In this document: positions 53,276 to 62,417 of the stretch, one piece after another
How positions within the stretch are numbered: the stretch's first letter is position 1
Layout: each line of letters begins with the position of its first letter
Assembly: GCF_021311115.1 (NCBI RefSeq)
Contig: NZ_JAJTNP010000001.1
Coordinates: 372,001 to 436,000, forward strand
Direction: 5' to 3'
Source: Chryseobacterium gwangjuense
GTDB lineage: Bacteria; Bacteroidota; Bacteroidia; Flavobacteriales; Weeksellaceae
Length of the DNA: 64,000 nucleotides
Translations under genes and position numbers: made by a program
Notes under the pieces: generated by a model
What the model saw: only the letters and a program-made list of their open reading frames with translations
The model's database searches: none
What the model was told of the DNA's origin: nothing

Positions 53276-54007
53276 TTAAAATATTTCATATAAAACAGCA
53301 ATTATTATCAGAGTTTCTATTCCCATCAAAACATAAAGAACCGATACTCTCCACAGTAATCCTGGTTTTGAGTATGAATTTTTAAAAGCAGTCCAATAAG
53401 TAATTGCCGGAAAAAGAATAGAAAGACCGAATATAATTTTATCAATGATATTGAAAATCTTTTCAACAGGTTTCCATAAACCTATCAAACTCACGATATC
53501 ACTTAGCAAAAATAGGATTAAAATTCCTAACAGACTTACTGTTCCTATCATAAAATGTTCGGCAATATTCAATTTTATTCTTCTAAAAAGAGAATAGGCA
53601 TTTATGGCTAACATCGGAATAATGACAAACAATATTACTTTAGAATATTTTGAGAAAAAATCCTTTACATAGACCACATCATCTGTAAGGGTTTGCGCAG
53701 GAGCAAATTTTTCATAATAATGGTAACTCAGGACGTTAAAACCAAAAAGAATCAGTAACAACGATATAAAATTGTTGTATCTGATTCTTTTTCCTGCAAT
53801 ATAATCCATCCCCGTTTTTCCGGATCTGAATAAAATATTTTTTAAAGTATGAAGAAATTTAGCTTCTACATGCCAAATTGATCCGAGAATATCATTTTTG
53901 ATGAGCGAATGTATCGTTATTCTTGCTGTGTCGGATTTCTGTCCGCAATGAGCACAAAACTCATCGGAGATTGAATGACCACAGTTCAAACAACTTTTTT
54001 TATTCAT
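53276..54007 (-). CDS. DUF3667 membrane protein with zinc ribbon
   Basis: 243 residues from the ATG at 54007 (an ATG two codons upstream at 54013 is possible). The N-terminus has two CxxC pairs (SCLNCGHSISDEFCAHCGQK), a zinc ribbon, followed by ARITIHSLIKNDILGSIWHVEAKFLHTLKNILFRSGKTGMDYIAGKRIRY, the DUF3667 signature. Four or five membrane helices follow. The function is unknown. It overlaps no other gene and lies 6 bases upstream of the DUF2807 lipoprotein gene, suggesting co-transcription, and downstream of the T6SS effector locus. Confidence 0.88.
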   Translation of the reverse strand: MNKKSCLNCGHSISDEFCAHCGQKSDTARITIHSLIKNDILGSIWHVEAKFLHTLKNILFRSGKTGMDYIAGKRIRYNNFISLLLILFGFNVLSYHYYEKFAPAQTLTDDVVYVKDFFSKYSKVILFVIIPMLAINAYSLFRRIKLNIAEHFMIGTVSLLGILILFLLSDIVSLIGLWKPVEKIFNIIDKIIFGLSILFPAITYWTAFKNSYSKPGLLWRVSVLYVLMGIETLIIIAVLYEIF

Positions 54008-54112
54008 AGTCATTTCAAAACACTCTGCTAATTCTTCATTTTTTACAAATATAAGAAAAAACACTATTTTTTTGCTGTTTTTTGTGTCCTTCGGAATTGA
54101 TTAACCTGCTTT

Positions 54113-55165
54113 TTATCCTCCCCAGATTTCAATCACCTTCACTTTTTTCAACTCTACTTTTTCACTGTCACATTCAGCATATACTTTAATATCTTTATAC
54201 ATAAATGAAGGAACTAATACAATCTCAATGGGTTTATCAGAATGTTTTTCTTTAAATTTTTCGAATATTACCATCAGCTCCTCATCGTTAAATCCTATTT
54301 CTGCACTATATTTCTGCATCATAAAGACAACGTTGTAAGGAATTGCATCTTTTTTATAAATTTCCGTAGCCTTTGTGTCTATTAAATATTCTGATTCGCC
54401 ATTATAATTCAATCGATAAATCTGATCAAAAGTATCTTTTTCATCGTAAGGATGAAGTCTGAAACGATAATTATACTTTTCTCTGTATTTATCCCACAAC
54501 CCATACGGAATTCCGTTTTTTTCAATTACAGTTTTAATGCTGTCGGAAATGGAAATCTTGTATAATTCATCAAAAAAGCCTTGCTGGGTTCTATTATGTG
54601 GATTGTCATAGAAATCATTAACATCTACAGTGGTTTCTTTAGCCTGCAAACGACAAATTTCTGTTCTGTGGTGGTTACCGGAAAGCCATACTACGATTAT
54701 ACCTCCCGGAGCAGCGCCAATTGTTACTTCATCATAGGTTCCATTCTCCCATATTGATTTTCCGTTTTCAATTTCATTTCCTTTAACTTTAAATCCTTTT
54801 TGAAAAGCGGCTAAAATTTTATCTTTAGGCAAAGCTCCTTCTATTCTGTAAAATTTTTTCTCAGCATAAGCAACGTATGTAAGATCAATATAAGATGGAA
54901 TAATATTTCCTCCCTGACCGGCTTTTGCACCGTCATATTGCCACGGTCCTTCTTCCATTCCTGCCTTTGGAACTCCACATATCATTTTTTTATTTTCATC
55001 GGCCAGATAGCCTTCATGCACTTCTGCAGTAAAGCCTGTAGCCGCAGAAAATGTTACCGCATAGGAAAAGTTTTTTTTATTTTCGATGTTCATTTGTTTG
55101 TTTCCTTTGTTACAGCTTTGTAATAAAAGTATACTGCACAGCAGATTGATTAATAATATTTTCAT
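54113..55165 (-). CDS. DUF2931 lipoprotein, candidate immunity protein to the DUF2235 effector
   Basis: 350 residues with a lipoprotein signal (MKILLINLLCSILLLQSC, lipobox LQSC). DUF2931 follows: FSYAVTFSAATGFTAEVHEGYL, NIIPSYIDLTYVAYAEKKFYRIEGALPKDKI and PGGIIVVWLSGNHHRTEICRLQAKE, then HPYDEKDTF. DUF2931 proteins are often encoded immediately after T6SS lipase-type effectors and are presumed immunity proteins held in the periplasm. The start ATG overlaps the stop of the DUF2235 gene (TAATG), so the two are tightly coupled in translation. I infer that it protects the producing cell; binding is not shown. Confidence 0.8.
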   Translation of the reverse strand: MKILLINLLCSILLLQSCNKGNKQMNIENKKNFSYAVTFSAATGFTAEVHEGYLADENKKMICGVPKAGMEEGPWQYDGAKAGQGGNIIPSYIDLTYVAYAEKKFYRIEGALPKDKILAAFQKGFKVKGNEIENGKSIWENGTYDEVTIGAAPGGIIVVWLSGNHHRTEICRLQAKETTVDVNDFYDNPHNRTQQGFFDELYKISISDSIKTVIEKNGIPYGLWDKYREKYNYRFRLHPYDEKDTFDQIYRLNYNGESEYLIDTKATEIYKKDAIPYNVVFMMQKYSAEIGFNDEELMVIFEKFKEKHSDKPIEIVLVPSFMYKDIKVYAECDSEKVELKKVKVIEIWGG

Positions 55166-57477
55166 TAGTATACAATTCTTTTCCGTTTTCCGTTTTCTAT
55201 ATTAGGATGATCTTTCTGAACAGGGATTTCCGATAATTTTTGTCCATACCTTGAATTCCAATGCAGATAATTATTACGAAGGAATTTAATCCATTCATTC
55301 TTTTTGTCAGCTTCCGCATTCAGTTTTGCCTGTCCCTCATATTCCCGCATCTTTCTTTCTCTCTGATACCGGGCTGCATCCGGACTATTCGTTGCATATA
55401 CAATTGGAGGTTCAACATGAACACCTGGCTCAACAAATACAAAAGGTTCTCCTCCTTTGAAGGAATAATTTTCTAATTTAGTCTTAATTGCCTCTAAAAA
55501 CTGAACGTTACCACTAATCCAGTTTGCTTTAAAGTTTTTAAATTCTAATAAAGCGGATTTGTTAATTGGAAGTTCTTTCATCGTACAGAAATCAGCCATG
55601 ATATGCAGAGGAATGTAGCTATACTGATTACTGATTTTCTTCCTATCCCCTTCCAGACGGAAATTATTAATAGTAGGCCTGTAAAAAGGATCCTGAATAA
55701 TTGTAAGTTCACCTTCTTTAAACCACCCCTGTCTTATCAGCTCAGAGCGTAAAGGTTCCAGACTGCTTGCCAATATAGTAGCATCTATTCTTTTAGGATT
55801 ATCCGGACGACCTTCTTCATAAGCTCCTCCTACATCGCAGTGAACTCCCGGATAAGATAATTCTATCCCTCCTTTTTTGCCACTGTCGGGAGATGTTTTG
55901 GTAACTGTCGAAATATTAACTAAACTAAAATTAGCACGATGCTCATCTGCAGCCACCATGTGCACCACATAATTAGCCTTATTTACATCATCCAGTCCAA
56001 GTTGTTTGTTATCATTTGACTGAGCTAAGCCATAATGTGGAACGGTATCATAAATTCCGACAAAACGAATGACAACTTTCATCTGCTCATCCATAAGCTT
56101 CATTTCATCAAGCAGCTGACCCAGATATCCGTATGACGGCATTATTTTATAAGCATATGATTGATCTAGAGAATAACCAAACATATCCCTTGCGTAAATA
56201 GTTTCTTTAGCATAAGTCACTTTAGGTTTATACGCTCCTTGTGTAACAACATGTACAAAATGACGAGCTGCTGCTGCTCCACGGCTAAATCCAAATACGT
56301 CAAAAGTTAAGACTCCAACGACTTCACGATCTTTATTGATATTAGAGGAAATGTATTGTTTTACGTCCTCAATAGCCTTTCGTACCCTATCTTTTATTCC
56401 GGCTGTTCCCATTCCAAAACCTGGTCCCTGCATAACATCGTCATCTTTATAATCTTCAGCCATAAGATCTGCTTCCTGTGTTTTTGGGGCAGAATTTGTT
56501 CCTATTCCTTCCGTATATACTTTAAATAGTTTCTTGGCTTTATCTTCTTTATATTTTTTAAATAAGATGGCAGGGTTTGAAAGATCATTTTCATAACTAC
56601 TTTCCTGATCGTCAGCATCCCCATGTTTTTTATAGATGCTACCTGCCAGAATATTCCGGTTAAGTCCTGTTGTTTCTGTCTGATCTTTTCCTTCTGCTTT
56701 TTTCCTAAGTTCTGTATTATACATATTATTCAGCGTTCCGTCTATAAAAACCCCAAATGTAAAATGAACAGCTCTTTTTTTAGGTTTAACAGCAGGTTCT
56801 GTTTTTCCCACAACTATAGGATTACTCGTTGGTTTTGGCTGATCGACATGTTTTTTCAACTCATTTTCAACTACCAACTGAGTTTTTTCTTCAGCCTGGT
56901 CAATATGATTTTTGTATACTATTTTTACAAAATATTCATGCTCACTTTCATTAACCCAATCAGAATCATTTAGTTTTGTCTGGTATAAATTCAGATGATT
57001 GAAATATAAAAATGCATATCCTCTTTCATTGACAGCACTGCTCGTATAAGTTCCCATAGCACGGTCTCCGGTCGTATCATCTTCATACACCGATATTGTG
57101 AGACTGTCACCTTTCGGAATATTGGCGGTTTTTATGCTGAGTTTTATTTTATCCAGATATCCTACTTTACGCTTTCCGATAGCTTTTCCATTAGAATCTT
57201 GCCATTCCACAGATACTATTTCAGGACGGCTTGCAAGAATAGTCAGATTGACGGAATATATGTTCTGTTTACCATTTTGCACGGCAACAGCAACAAGCTT
57301 AACAGTTTTTCCCGCTAAGCTAACATTAAATTTAAAAGAACCATTGGTATTGGTTCTCAATACTTTGCCTCCATATTCTATTCTCCATTCTTTCGGAGTT
57401 ATTTTCTTTCCTCCTGACGATAATGTATATGTACAGCTTGCGCCTGCGAGCGGACGTGTATCTCCTATAATTACCAT
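55165..57477 (-). CDS. DUF2235 (Tle1-like) T6SS phospholipase effector with N-terminal Ig-like domains
   Basis: 770 residues without a signal peptide. Residues 1-210 look like two Ig-like domains (IIGDTRPLAGASCTYTLSSGG; RPEIVSVEWQDSNGKAIGKRKVGYLDK). A linker follows (DQPKPTSNPIVVGKTEPAVKP), then the DUF2235 alpha/beta-hydrolase domain: FGVFIDGTLNN (about 241-251), and the nucleophile elbow VFGFSRGAAAARHF with Ser398. Further motifs are GVHCDVGGAYEEG and PLHIMADF. Tle1-type lipases hydrolyse membrane phospholipids of rival cells. The DUF2931 gene overlaps its stop codon, and the PAAR-like gene is just upstream, as expected for a T6SS cargo locus. Confidence 0.88.
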   Translation of the reverse strand: MVIIGDTRPLAGASCTYTLSSGGKKITPKEWRIEYGGKVLRTNTNGSFKFNVSLAGKTVKLVAVAVQNGKQNIYSVNLTILASRPEIVSVEWQDSNGKAIGKRKVGYLDKIKLSIKTANIPKGDSLTISVYEDDTTGDRAMGTYTSSAVNERGYAFLYFNHLNLYQTKLNDSDWVNESEHEYFVKIVYKNHIDQAEEKTQLVVENELKKHVDQPKPTSNPIVVGKTEPAVKPKKRAVHFTFGVFIDGTLNNMYNTELRKKAEGKDQTETTGLNRNILAGSIYKKHGDADDQESSYENDLSNPAILFKKYKEDKAKKLFKVYTEGIGTNSAPKTQEADLMAEDYKDDDVMQGPGFGMGTAGIKDRVRKAIEDVKQYISSNINKDREVVGVLTFDVFGFSRGAAAARHFVHVVTQGAYKPKVTYAKETIYARDMFGYSLDQSYAYKIMPSYGYLGQLLDEMKLMDEQMKVVIRFVGIYDTVPHYGLAQSNDNKQLGLDDVNKANYVVHMVAADEHRANFSLVNISTVTKTSPDSGKKGGIELSYPGVHCDVGGAYEEGRPDNPKRIDATILASSLEPLRSELIRQGWFKEGELTIIQDPFYRPTINNFRLEGDRKKISNQYSYIPLHIMADFCTMKELPINKSALLEFKNFKANWISGNVQFLEAIKTKLENYSFKGGEPFVFVEPGVHVEPPIVYATNSPDAARYQRERKMREYEGQAKLNAEADKKNEWIKFLRNNYLHWNSRYGQKLSEIPVQKDHPNIENGKRKRIVY

Positions 57478-57548
57478 AAATAATTCAGTATTAAGTGGTT
57501 TTCATCTGTTCTTTAGCTCATCTTATTGTTAGAAAATACCCTCAACTT

Positions 57549-58238
57549 TCAATTCTTCACAGTATAAGTGTCTTCATAAGAGTTAACAGAAATATTATCT
57601 TTCACAGTAGTAATTATTTTTTTTATCCTTTTATTCTCGTAATAATAGTTTCTTTTATAATTAAAAGTTTTATCATCATATTTACCTTGTATTTCAAGTT
57701 CTTCTAATCCGTTTTTACCTTTCTTTATTTTGGCAGATGTTATTGTTGAACTTTCAGGTAAATAAGGAGGAACATTGCCTTTTGGAAAAATAAAATCACA
57801 ATTGCTGTATCCTTCTTTTGCTGATTGACAGTTTTCTTTGATTATATCTTCTATTTCCAGATCCTTCTTTATAAAATTGAGATTGTTCACAGGAACTTCA
57901 TCCACTGATATGGGATTTCCGGACACAATAATATCTGAAAGGCTCGTATAGTAATCAACATACTTAATGCTTCCGTTAGCTGTTCTTTTTTTCTGTTTTT
58001 CATCATAATTAAACTCATTGACAATCAAATCGCTTTTATTACGGTTAAATGACAGAGAATCATTTTTCACAGAGTTACCATAAGCTCTTGCATATTCTGA
58101 ATGATCAGGATGAAAATAATACTTTGCCTGAAGTTCATTATTCCCTGAATGAACTACTACATAATCATGTTTTTGAGATTTACAGCCTAGGTAAAAAAAG
58201 AACACGATAAAAAAATACAGATTATTTCTTTTTCTCAT
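57549..58238 (-). CDS. Lipoprotein, candidate immunity to the DUF4280/SleB-like effector
   Basis: 229 residues with signal MRKRNNLYFFIVFFFYLGC (lipobox YLGC). The mature part is lysine- and asparagine-rich with beta character (YDDKTFNYKRNYYYENKRIKKIITTVKDNISVNSYE). I do not recognise a family. Its start lies inside the end of the DUF4280 gene (17-base overlap), so the pair is translationally coupled, as expected for effector and immunity. The 71-base gap to the DUF2235 gene supports assignment to the upstream effector. Function is inferred from position only. Confidence 0.65.
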   Translation of the reverse strand: MRKRNNLYFFIVFFFYLGCKSQKHDYVVVHSGNNELQAKYYFHPDHSEYARAYGNSVKNDSLSFNRNKSDLIVNEFNYDEKQKKRTANGSIKYVDYYTSLSDIIVSGNPISVDEVPVNNLNFIKKDLEIEDIIKENCQSAKEGYSNCDFIFPKGNVPPYLPESSTITSAKIKKGKNGLEELEIQGKYDDKTFNYKRNYYYENKRIKKIITTVKDNISVNSYEDTYTVKN

Positions 58239-59412
58239 TGGGTTTCTTTTTTCTGGTTTTTAATTCTTTCCAAAAAATAGTTCCTAAATATACCGCTCTA
58301 GATTCCAGAGCAATAGTATCTTCAGTTGCATATTTATTGTTAGGGTTTTTGCCCGGAGTATATTTTTCTTTAGGGGCATTAAAAGTCGCTCCGAGTCTCT
58401 CAACTCCTGTCTGCCATTTGGAATGATGCTCATCTGAGATAGTCCATCCCATTGTATTCATATGAATCTCAAATTTCCCTGTTGAATACCTGTCATCATC
58501 GGATGAAAAAGCAGCCTGTTCTGCACCATCCCACATTGTTGCTCCATTACTTGGATCTTCATCTGTTGTTAATGAACGGATAATTGCAGCCAATGCCAAT
58601 TGTTTTTTGGTTTCATTTCTTTTTTCAATTTTCGTATTTCTGAATAAAACAGCCTGAGTACTATTTATTCCATAAGCAACTTTATTGATTTTATGAACGG
58701 AAGCTATAGCCCGCATTTCTAACTCCAACTCTTCTTCCATCTCAACATTCCCCCTATACGCTGAACTTTCGCCATATATTGTAGATGCTTTCTCTACGAA
58801 TTTTTCATTTGAAATAGCTGCTCCTTTTTCTTTAAGTAAATTAGTTTCAATATTAATTCCCGACCATTTCTTATCTCCTTTAACTTTATCATATTCCTCC
58901 TGAGTCGCTAAGTATATTTTGGTACTTTTCTCTATCCCACCCAAATAAAGTCCTTCTTTTGTATAATAAATATATTCAGTATTATCTTCTTCTACAGGCA
59001 ACAACTGCGCTACCACTTCCGGCCGCGCATTCTCCACGTTCTGCTGATTCGGTTCGGCAGTCTGTCCATGAAAAATGATTTCTATACTTGGAGATCCGCT
59101 TATGGCACAGGTTGCTTTACTGTCTTCAAGAAGTGCTTTTCCATTATTATCTTCTACTGTAATATTTTCGTAGTAACCATCCCATTTCGTAACAGTGGGT
59201 GTGCAAGGACTATTATTCATTTTTGCACAGCTTCCAAAAGTATTTTTCTCGAAAGTAGTTCCAATATCCACATGAGTAGCCATTAGTTTCTGGCTCCCAT
59301 CTTTATCGTTGATATAACGTTTGCTCTGGGTTTTTACCATAAGTTTATCCGGAGCTGTTCCAAATTGACACTTACAGATTGCACCCTGACAAACCAAATG
59401 TTTTTCACTCAT
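58222..59412 (-). CDS. DUF4280 PAAR-like spike protein with SleB-like C-terminal domain
   Basis: 396 residues without signal peptide. The N-terminal 115 residues are DUF4280: HLVCQGAICKCQFGTAPDKLMV, ATHVDIGTTFEKNTFGSC, and ATCAISGSPSIEIIFHGQ, a PAAR-like T6SS spike tip with paired cysteines. After a linker, residues 205-300 resemble cell-wall hydrolase SleB (Hydrolase_2): STIYGESSAYRG with Glu215 as the candidate catalytic acid, EMRAIASVHKINKVAYG, and DEDPSNGATMW (285-294). I infer a specialised effector that cuts peptidoglycan. The last part (FEIHMNTMGWTISDEHHSKWQ) is unassigned. The overlapping lipoprotein gene is the likely immunity gene. Confidence 0.82.
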   Translation of the reverse strand: MSEKHLVCQGAICKCQFGTAPDKLMVKTQSKRYINDKDGSQKLMATHVDIGTTFEKNTFGSCAKMNNSPCTPTVTKWDGYYENITVEDNNGKALLEDSKATCAISGSPSIEIIFHGQTAEPNQQNVENARPEVVAQLLPVEEDNTEYIYYTKEGLYLGGIEKSTKIYLATQEEYDKVKGDKKWSGINIETNLLKEKGAAISNEKFVEKASTIYGESSAYRGNVEMEEELELEMRAIASVHKINKVAYGINSTQAVLFRNTKIEKRNETKKQLALAAIIRSLTTDEDPSNGATMWDGAEQAAFSSDDDRYSTGKFEIHMNTMGWTISDEHHSKWQTGVERLGATFNAPKEKYTPGKNPNNKYATEDTIALESRAVYLGTIFWKELKTRKKKPNEKKK

Positions 59413-59640
59413 TCCTTATTGTATTTGATGTACAGGAAAAATATTTGCATCAAGAAAATCTATACTAAAAATTTCTTCACAATATTTGCAAAGAATACAT
59501 TCAAAAAACGGATTATTCCTGTAGAGGTAAATACTGACCAGCTATTTGGTACAGAATTATTCTAGAACGATTTGAGTTTGTGATAAACTTCAGGGACTAA
59601 AAAGTGCTTTCATATTATTATTTTTTATGATTTTGGTATA
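59413..59640. other. Spacer between the LysM-like gene and the DUF4280 gene
   Basis: 228 bases without a convincing frame. AT-rich; may contain the promoter for the effector operon, but no exact TAnnTTTG with TTG was found on the minus strand. Confidence 0.35.
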
Positions 59641-60630
59641 TCAAAGATAAGATTCTTGTCGATATATTTCAATAAAAATCTTAATTTCTTGATGATCATA
59701 AAAAGTTGATAATGTTCCGGTAACTGAAGATATGTTTCTTGTTTTTTTGTCTAACTGATAAACGAGGTCAATTTTTCCCTTTTTCTCATCAAGGCTTATT
59801 TCTTCATACCCTTGGTCACCAGTTATATGAACAAGAATTCTTCCTCTATCCGTATACATTTTTTGAAGAGAAAAAACAGCATCATAAAAAACCGTTTCAC
59901 CTAAATCAGGAAAATAAAATTCTATTTGCTCTCTTTTTTGATAACCAGGATATCTGTCATAAAGAGGTAAAAAAAAGACCGGATAGAAGATATTCTGTTG
60001 TAGGCTTACTATATTTTTTTCAATATGTTCATAAAAACGGTTGAATTTTGCAATCATCTCATCTGTAATCTCTCCTACGTAACGTTCGCGGATTGTTGGA
60101 AGATAAATTTCCTTCCATCTTATTTGAATGTCTTTCCCGTTTTTTATCTCACTCAAATTTCCTTTCTGATGCAATGAAAAATGTAATGGATATAATGCTT
60201 CTCCGGCGGTTTCTATCAATTTTTCAACCATCAGATTTACTTCTTCATCATTCACATAGAGTTTTTGCCTTGAAACTGATACTCTATTTTCAGACAATCT
60301 TTGAATATCAACGAGATAATGCATTCTCAAATCCTGGGGTTGTTGTACTATTGAAACACCATACATAAATTCTCCTGAAAATTCAGGAATTTCAATATGG
60401 GAGGATAAAAGCTGTTTTTCTTTCCATTGATTGTACTTATCTACAGGAACATAGAGATACTTAATATATTTAGGAAGCTGTTCCGGCAACAGCTCATGCA
60501 ACGTACAGTTTTGATTATGGAACGAAATCAGTTCTTCCTTTGAAATATCATATTCTTCGGATAAAAAATTAATATCTACCAAATTTTCTATTTCTATTTT
60601 AACACTTTCCATGCTTTCTTTTTTCATCAT
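59641..60630 (-). CDS. LysM-like domain protein of the T6SS effector locus
   Basis: 329 residues without signal peptide. Residues about 18-65 resemble a LysM domain: FLSEEYDISKEELISFHNQNCTLHELLPEQLPKYIKYLYVP (Y.IS...L..FHN...L). The remainder (GVSIVQQPQDLRMHYLVDIQRL; EALYPLHFSLHQKGNLSEI; IRERYVGEITDEMIAKF) is not recognised. In Bacteroidetes T6SS loci such proteins commonly precede DUF4280 genes, which suggests a chaperone or adaptor that loads effectors on the spike. No hydrolase residue is visible. The start could also be one of the Met codons at 60627 or 60612. Confidence 0.65.
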   Translation of the reverse strand: MMKKESMESVKIEIENLVDINFLSEEYDISKEELISFHNQNCTLHELLPEQLPKYIKYLYVPVDKYNQWKEKQLLSSHIEIPEFSGEFMYGVSIVQQPQDLRMHYLVDIQRLSENRVSVSRQKLYVNDEEVNLMVEKLIETAGEALYPLHFSLHQKGNLSEIKNGKDIQIRWKEIYLPTIRERYVGEITDEMIAKFNRFYEHIEKNIVSLQQNIFYPVFFLPLYDRYPGYQKREQIEFYFPDLGETVFYDAVFSLQKMYTDRGRILVHITGDQGYEEISLDEKKGKIDLVYQLDKKTRNISSVTGTLSTFYDHQEIKIFIEIYRQESYL

Positions 60631-60664
60631 TACGAATATCGGAAAAAGTATGTATTTAAATCAA

Positions 60665-60699
60665 AAAAACTCCAAAAAGTAGTACTTTTTGGAGTTTTT
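60665..60699 (-). terminator. Terminator of the GT2 gene
   Basis: AAAAACTCCAAAAAG (60665-60679), TAGTA loop, CTTTTTGGAGTTTTT (60685-60699). Perfect 15-base arms with A/T tracts at both ends. Confidence 0.88.
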
Positions 60700-60718
60700 A
60701 TAGCTTATTTTATGCTTT

Positions 60719-61669
60719 TTAAATTACCTCGTCAATATTGTAATTCTTATGTTCTCTATTGGTTCTGATGATCATTTCTCCTAAGAATCCTGCTACAAAA
60801 AGCAAACTTCCCATAATCATCATTGTTAAAGCGATAAAAAACCAAGGATTATTGGTAATTAAATGTCCATAAATTCCTCTTGCAACATCAATTAGTTTTG
60901 AAATTCCTAACCAAAGCGCAGAAAGGAAACCAACGATAAACATTAGCGTTCCTACTGCTCCGAAGAAATGCATTGGTCTCCCACCGAAACGACTTACAAA
61001 CCAAAGGGTTACCAAATCCAGAAAACCTCTGATAAATCTTTCAGTTCCGAATTTTGAAGTTCCGTAAGGTCTCGCCTGATGCTGAACTTCTTTTTCCGTA
61101 ATTCTTCTAAAACCTGCATTCGCAGCCAAAACCGGAATGTATCGGTGCATATCTCCATACACATCGATTGTTTTTACCACTTGTTTTTTATAAGCTTTCA
61201 ATCCGCAATTGAAATCGTGAAGGTAAACTCCCGAAACTTTTCTTGCCGCCGCATTGAATAATTTTGAAGGTACGTTTTTCGTCATCACATTGTCAAAACG
61301 CTTCTTTTTCCAACCGGAAACAATATCGTAATTCTCATTAACAACCATTGAATACAATTCTGGAATTTCTTCCGGGAAATCCTGTAAATCAGCATCCATT
61401 GTGATAATTACATCTCCGTTCGTTCTTTCAAAAGCAGCGTGTAACGCCTGAGATTTTCCGTAATTTTTGGAGAATTTTATAGCATGAACCTGAGGATGCT
61501 GAACCCTTAGATTTTCGATAATACTCCAAGATAAATCTGTACTTCCATCATCTACAAACCAGATTTCATAGGATAAACTGTTTGAATTACAAACATTATC
61601 GATCCTGGAAAAAAGCTCTTCCAGAGAAGCTTCTTCGTTCAACAACGGAATAACTATAGATAAATTCAT
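60719..61669 (-). CDS. Family 2 glycosyltransferase, polyprenyl-phosphate type
   Basis: 316 residues. GT-A catalytic domain: IVIPLLNEEASLEELFSRID, WFVDDGSTDLSW, and the metal motif TMDADLQDFPEEIP; KFSKNYGKSQALHAAF is also conserved. Two C-terminal membrane helices (about 235-255 and 275-297) follow. This is the architecture of DPM synthase/GtrB/ArnC-like enzymes, which make undecaprenyl-phosphate sugars for later GT-C transfer. The membrane GT-C-like genes at 25-30 kb could be users of such donors. It is followed by a terminator and lies 19 bases downstream of the DUF4199 gene, so an operon is likely. Confidence 0.92.
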   Translation of the reverse strand: MNLSIVIPLLNEEASLEELFSRIDNVCNSNSLSYEIWFVDDGSTDLSWSIIENLRVQHPQVHAIKFSKNYGKSQALHAAFERTNGDVIITMDADLQDFPEEIPELYSMVVNENYDIVSGWKKKRFDNVMTKNVPSKLFNAAARKVSGVYLHDFNCGLKAYKKQVVKTIDVYGDMHRYIPVLAANAGFRRITEKEVQHQARPYGTSKFGTERFIRGFLDLVTLWFVSRFGGRPMHFFGAVGTLMFIVGFLSALWLGISKLIDVARGIYGHLITNNPWFFIALTMMIMGSLLFVAGFLGEMIIRTNREHKNYNIDEVI

Positions 61670-61688
61670 TTAATTTTTAATAAAATTA

Positions 61689-62285
61689 TTATTCGTTTTC
61701 TGTTTCGGGGTGAATGGTTTTCGTTCTGAAAAACGCTCCGAAAAATACTGACAAAACTACGTAAAATATCAGAATTGCTGCAAAATATCCTGAAAAATGA
61801 CTTGCCGTAAGCATATCTTTTCCTTTTATAGTCTCAGGATTGAATCTCTGAAGACCTTCTTTATACTTCTGCTCCAATTCATCAATGTCTTTTTGATGCT
61901 TTAAAATCTTTTTTGCAGAAGTATATTCTGCATCAAGTTCTGATTTTTGTCTTGTTACATATTGATAATTCAGAAGTTTTTTAGCATCTGTATCTACAAA
62001 ATTCAAAAATGCATAAATGCTGAACACAGAAAGAATTCCTCCGATAAACATTGGAATAAATGCTCTCTTGAATGCATCTCTGAAACTCACCTCTCTATGA
62101 GTGTTCCAGTACGATTTCACAGACCAAAAAGCGGTAGCAGCATATAAAATAGGTAAAACGAAAGCATTGGCTTTCAATGAAATATCAAAATAATTGATAC
62201 CTGAGAAAAAATAATACACTACAAAAAAAACAACCATTGTAGCGATAAAAAGTATAATTCCTAATGTTGATGGACTTTTCGTCAT
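61689..62285 (-). CDS. DUF4199 membrane protein
   Basis: 198 residues from the ATG at 62285 (MTKSPSTLGIILFIATMVVFFVVYYFF). The longer frame to 62333 adds a leader without conservation. Four membrane helices: about 10-27, 38-55, 75-95 and 165-190. A charged cytoplasmic-type loop (KRAFIPMFIG; NFVDTDAKKLLNYQYVTRQKSELDAEY, coiled coil) lies between helices three and four. DUF4199 is common in Bacteroidetes next to DPM-like GT2 genes, as here. Function unknown. Confidence 0.88.
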   Translation of the reverse strand: MTKSPSTLGIILFIATMVVFFVVYYFFSGINYFDISLKANAFVLPILYAATAFWSVKSYWNTHREVSFRDAFKRAFIPMFIGGILSVFSIYAFLNFVDTDAKKLLNYQYVTRQKSELDAEYTSAKKILKHQKDIDELEQKYKEGLQRFNPETIKGKDMLTASHFSGYFAAILIFYVVLSVFFGAFFRTKTIHPETENE

Positions 62286-62384
62286 ATTTAATTTTTTTGA
62301 AAAAAGTTGAAAAATTATTGTTCTAAATCTCAATTATTTAGCGCTATCATTAGACTTTTCAACTATTTTTTTTTTAATAATGTT

Positions 62385-62413
62385 TTGAAGTTTATAAAAT
62401 ATTCCTACCTTTG
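62385..62413 (+). promoter_or_regulatory. Promoter of the SRP RNA gene
   Basis: TTG (62385-62387), 18-base spacer, TACCTTTG (62406-62413), an exact Bacteroidetes consensus. The start would fall at about 62418, where the RNA begins. Confidence 0.8.
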
Positions 62414-62417
62414 CAAC

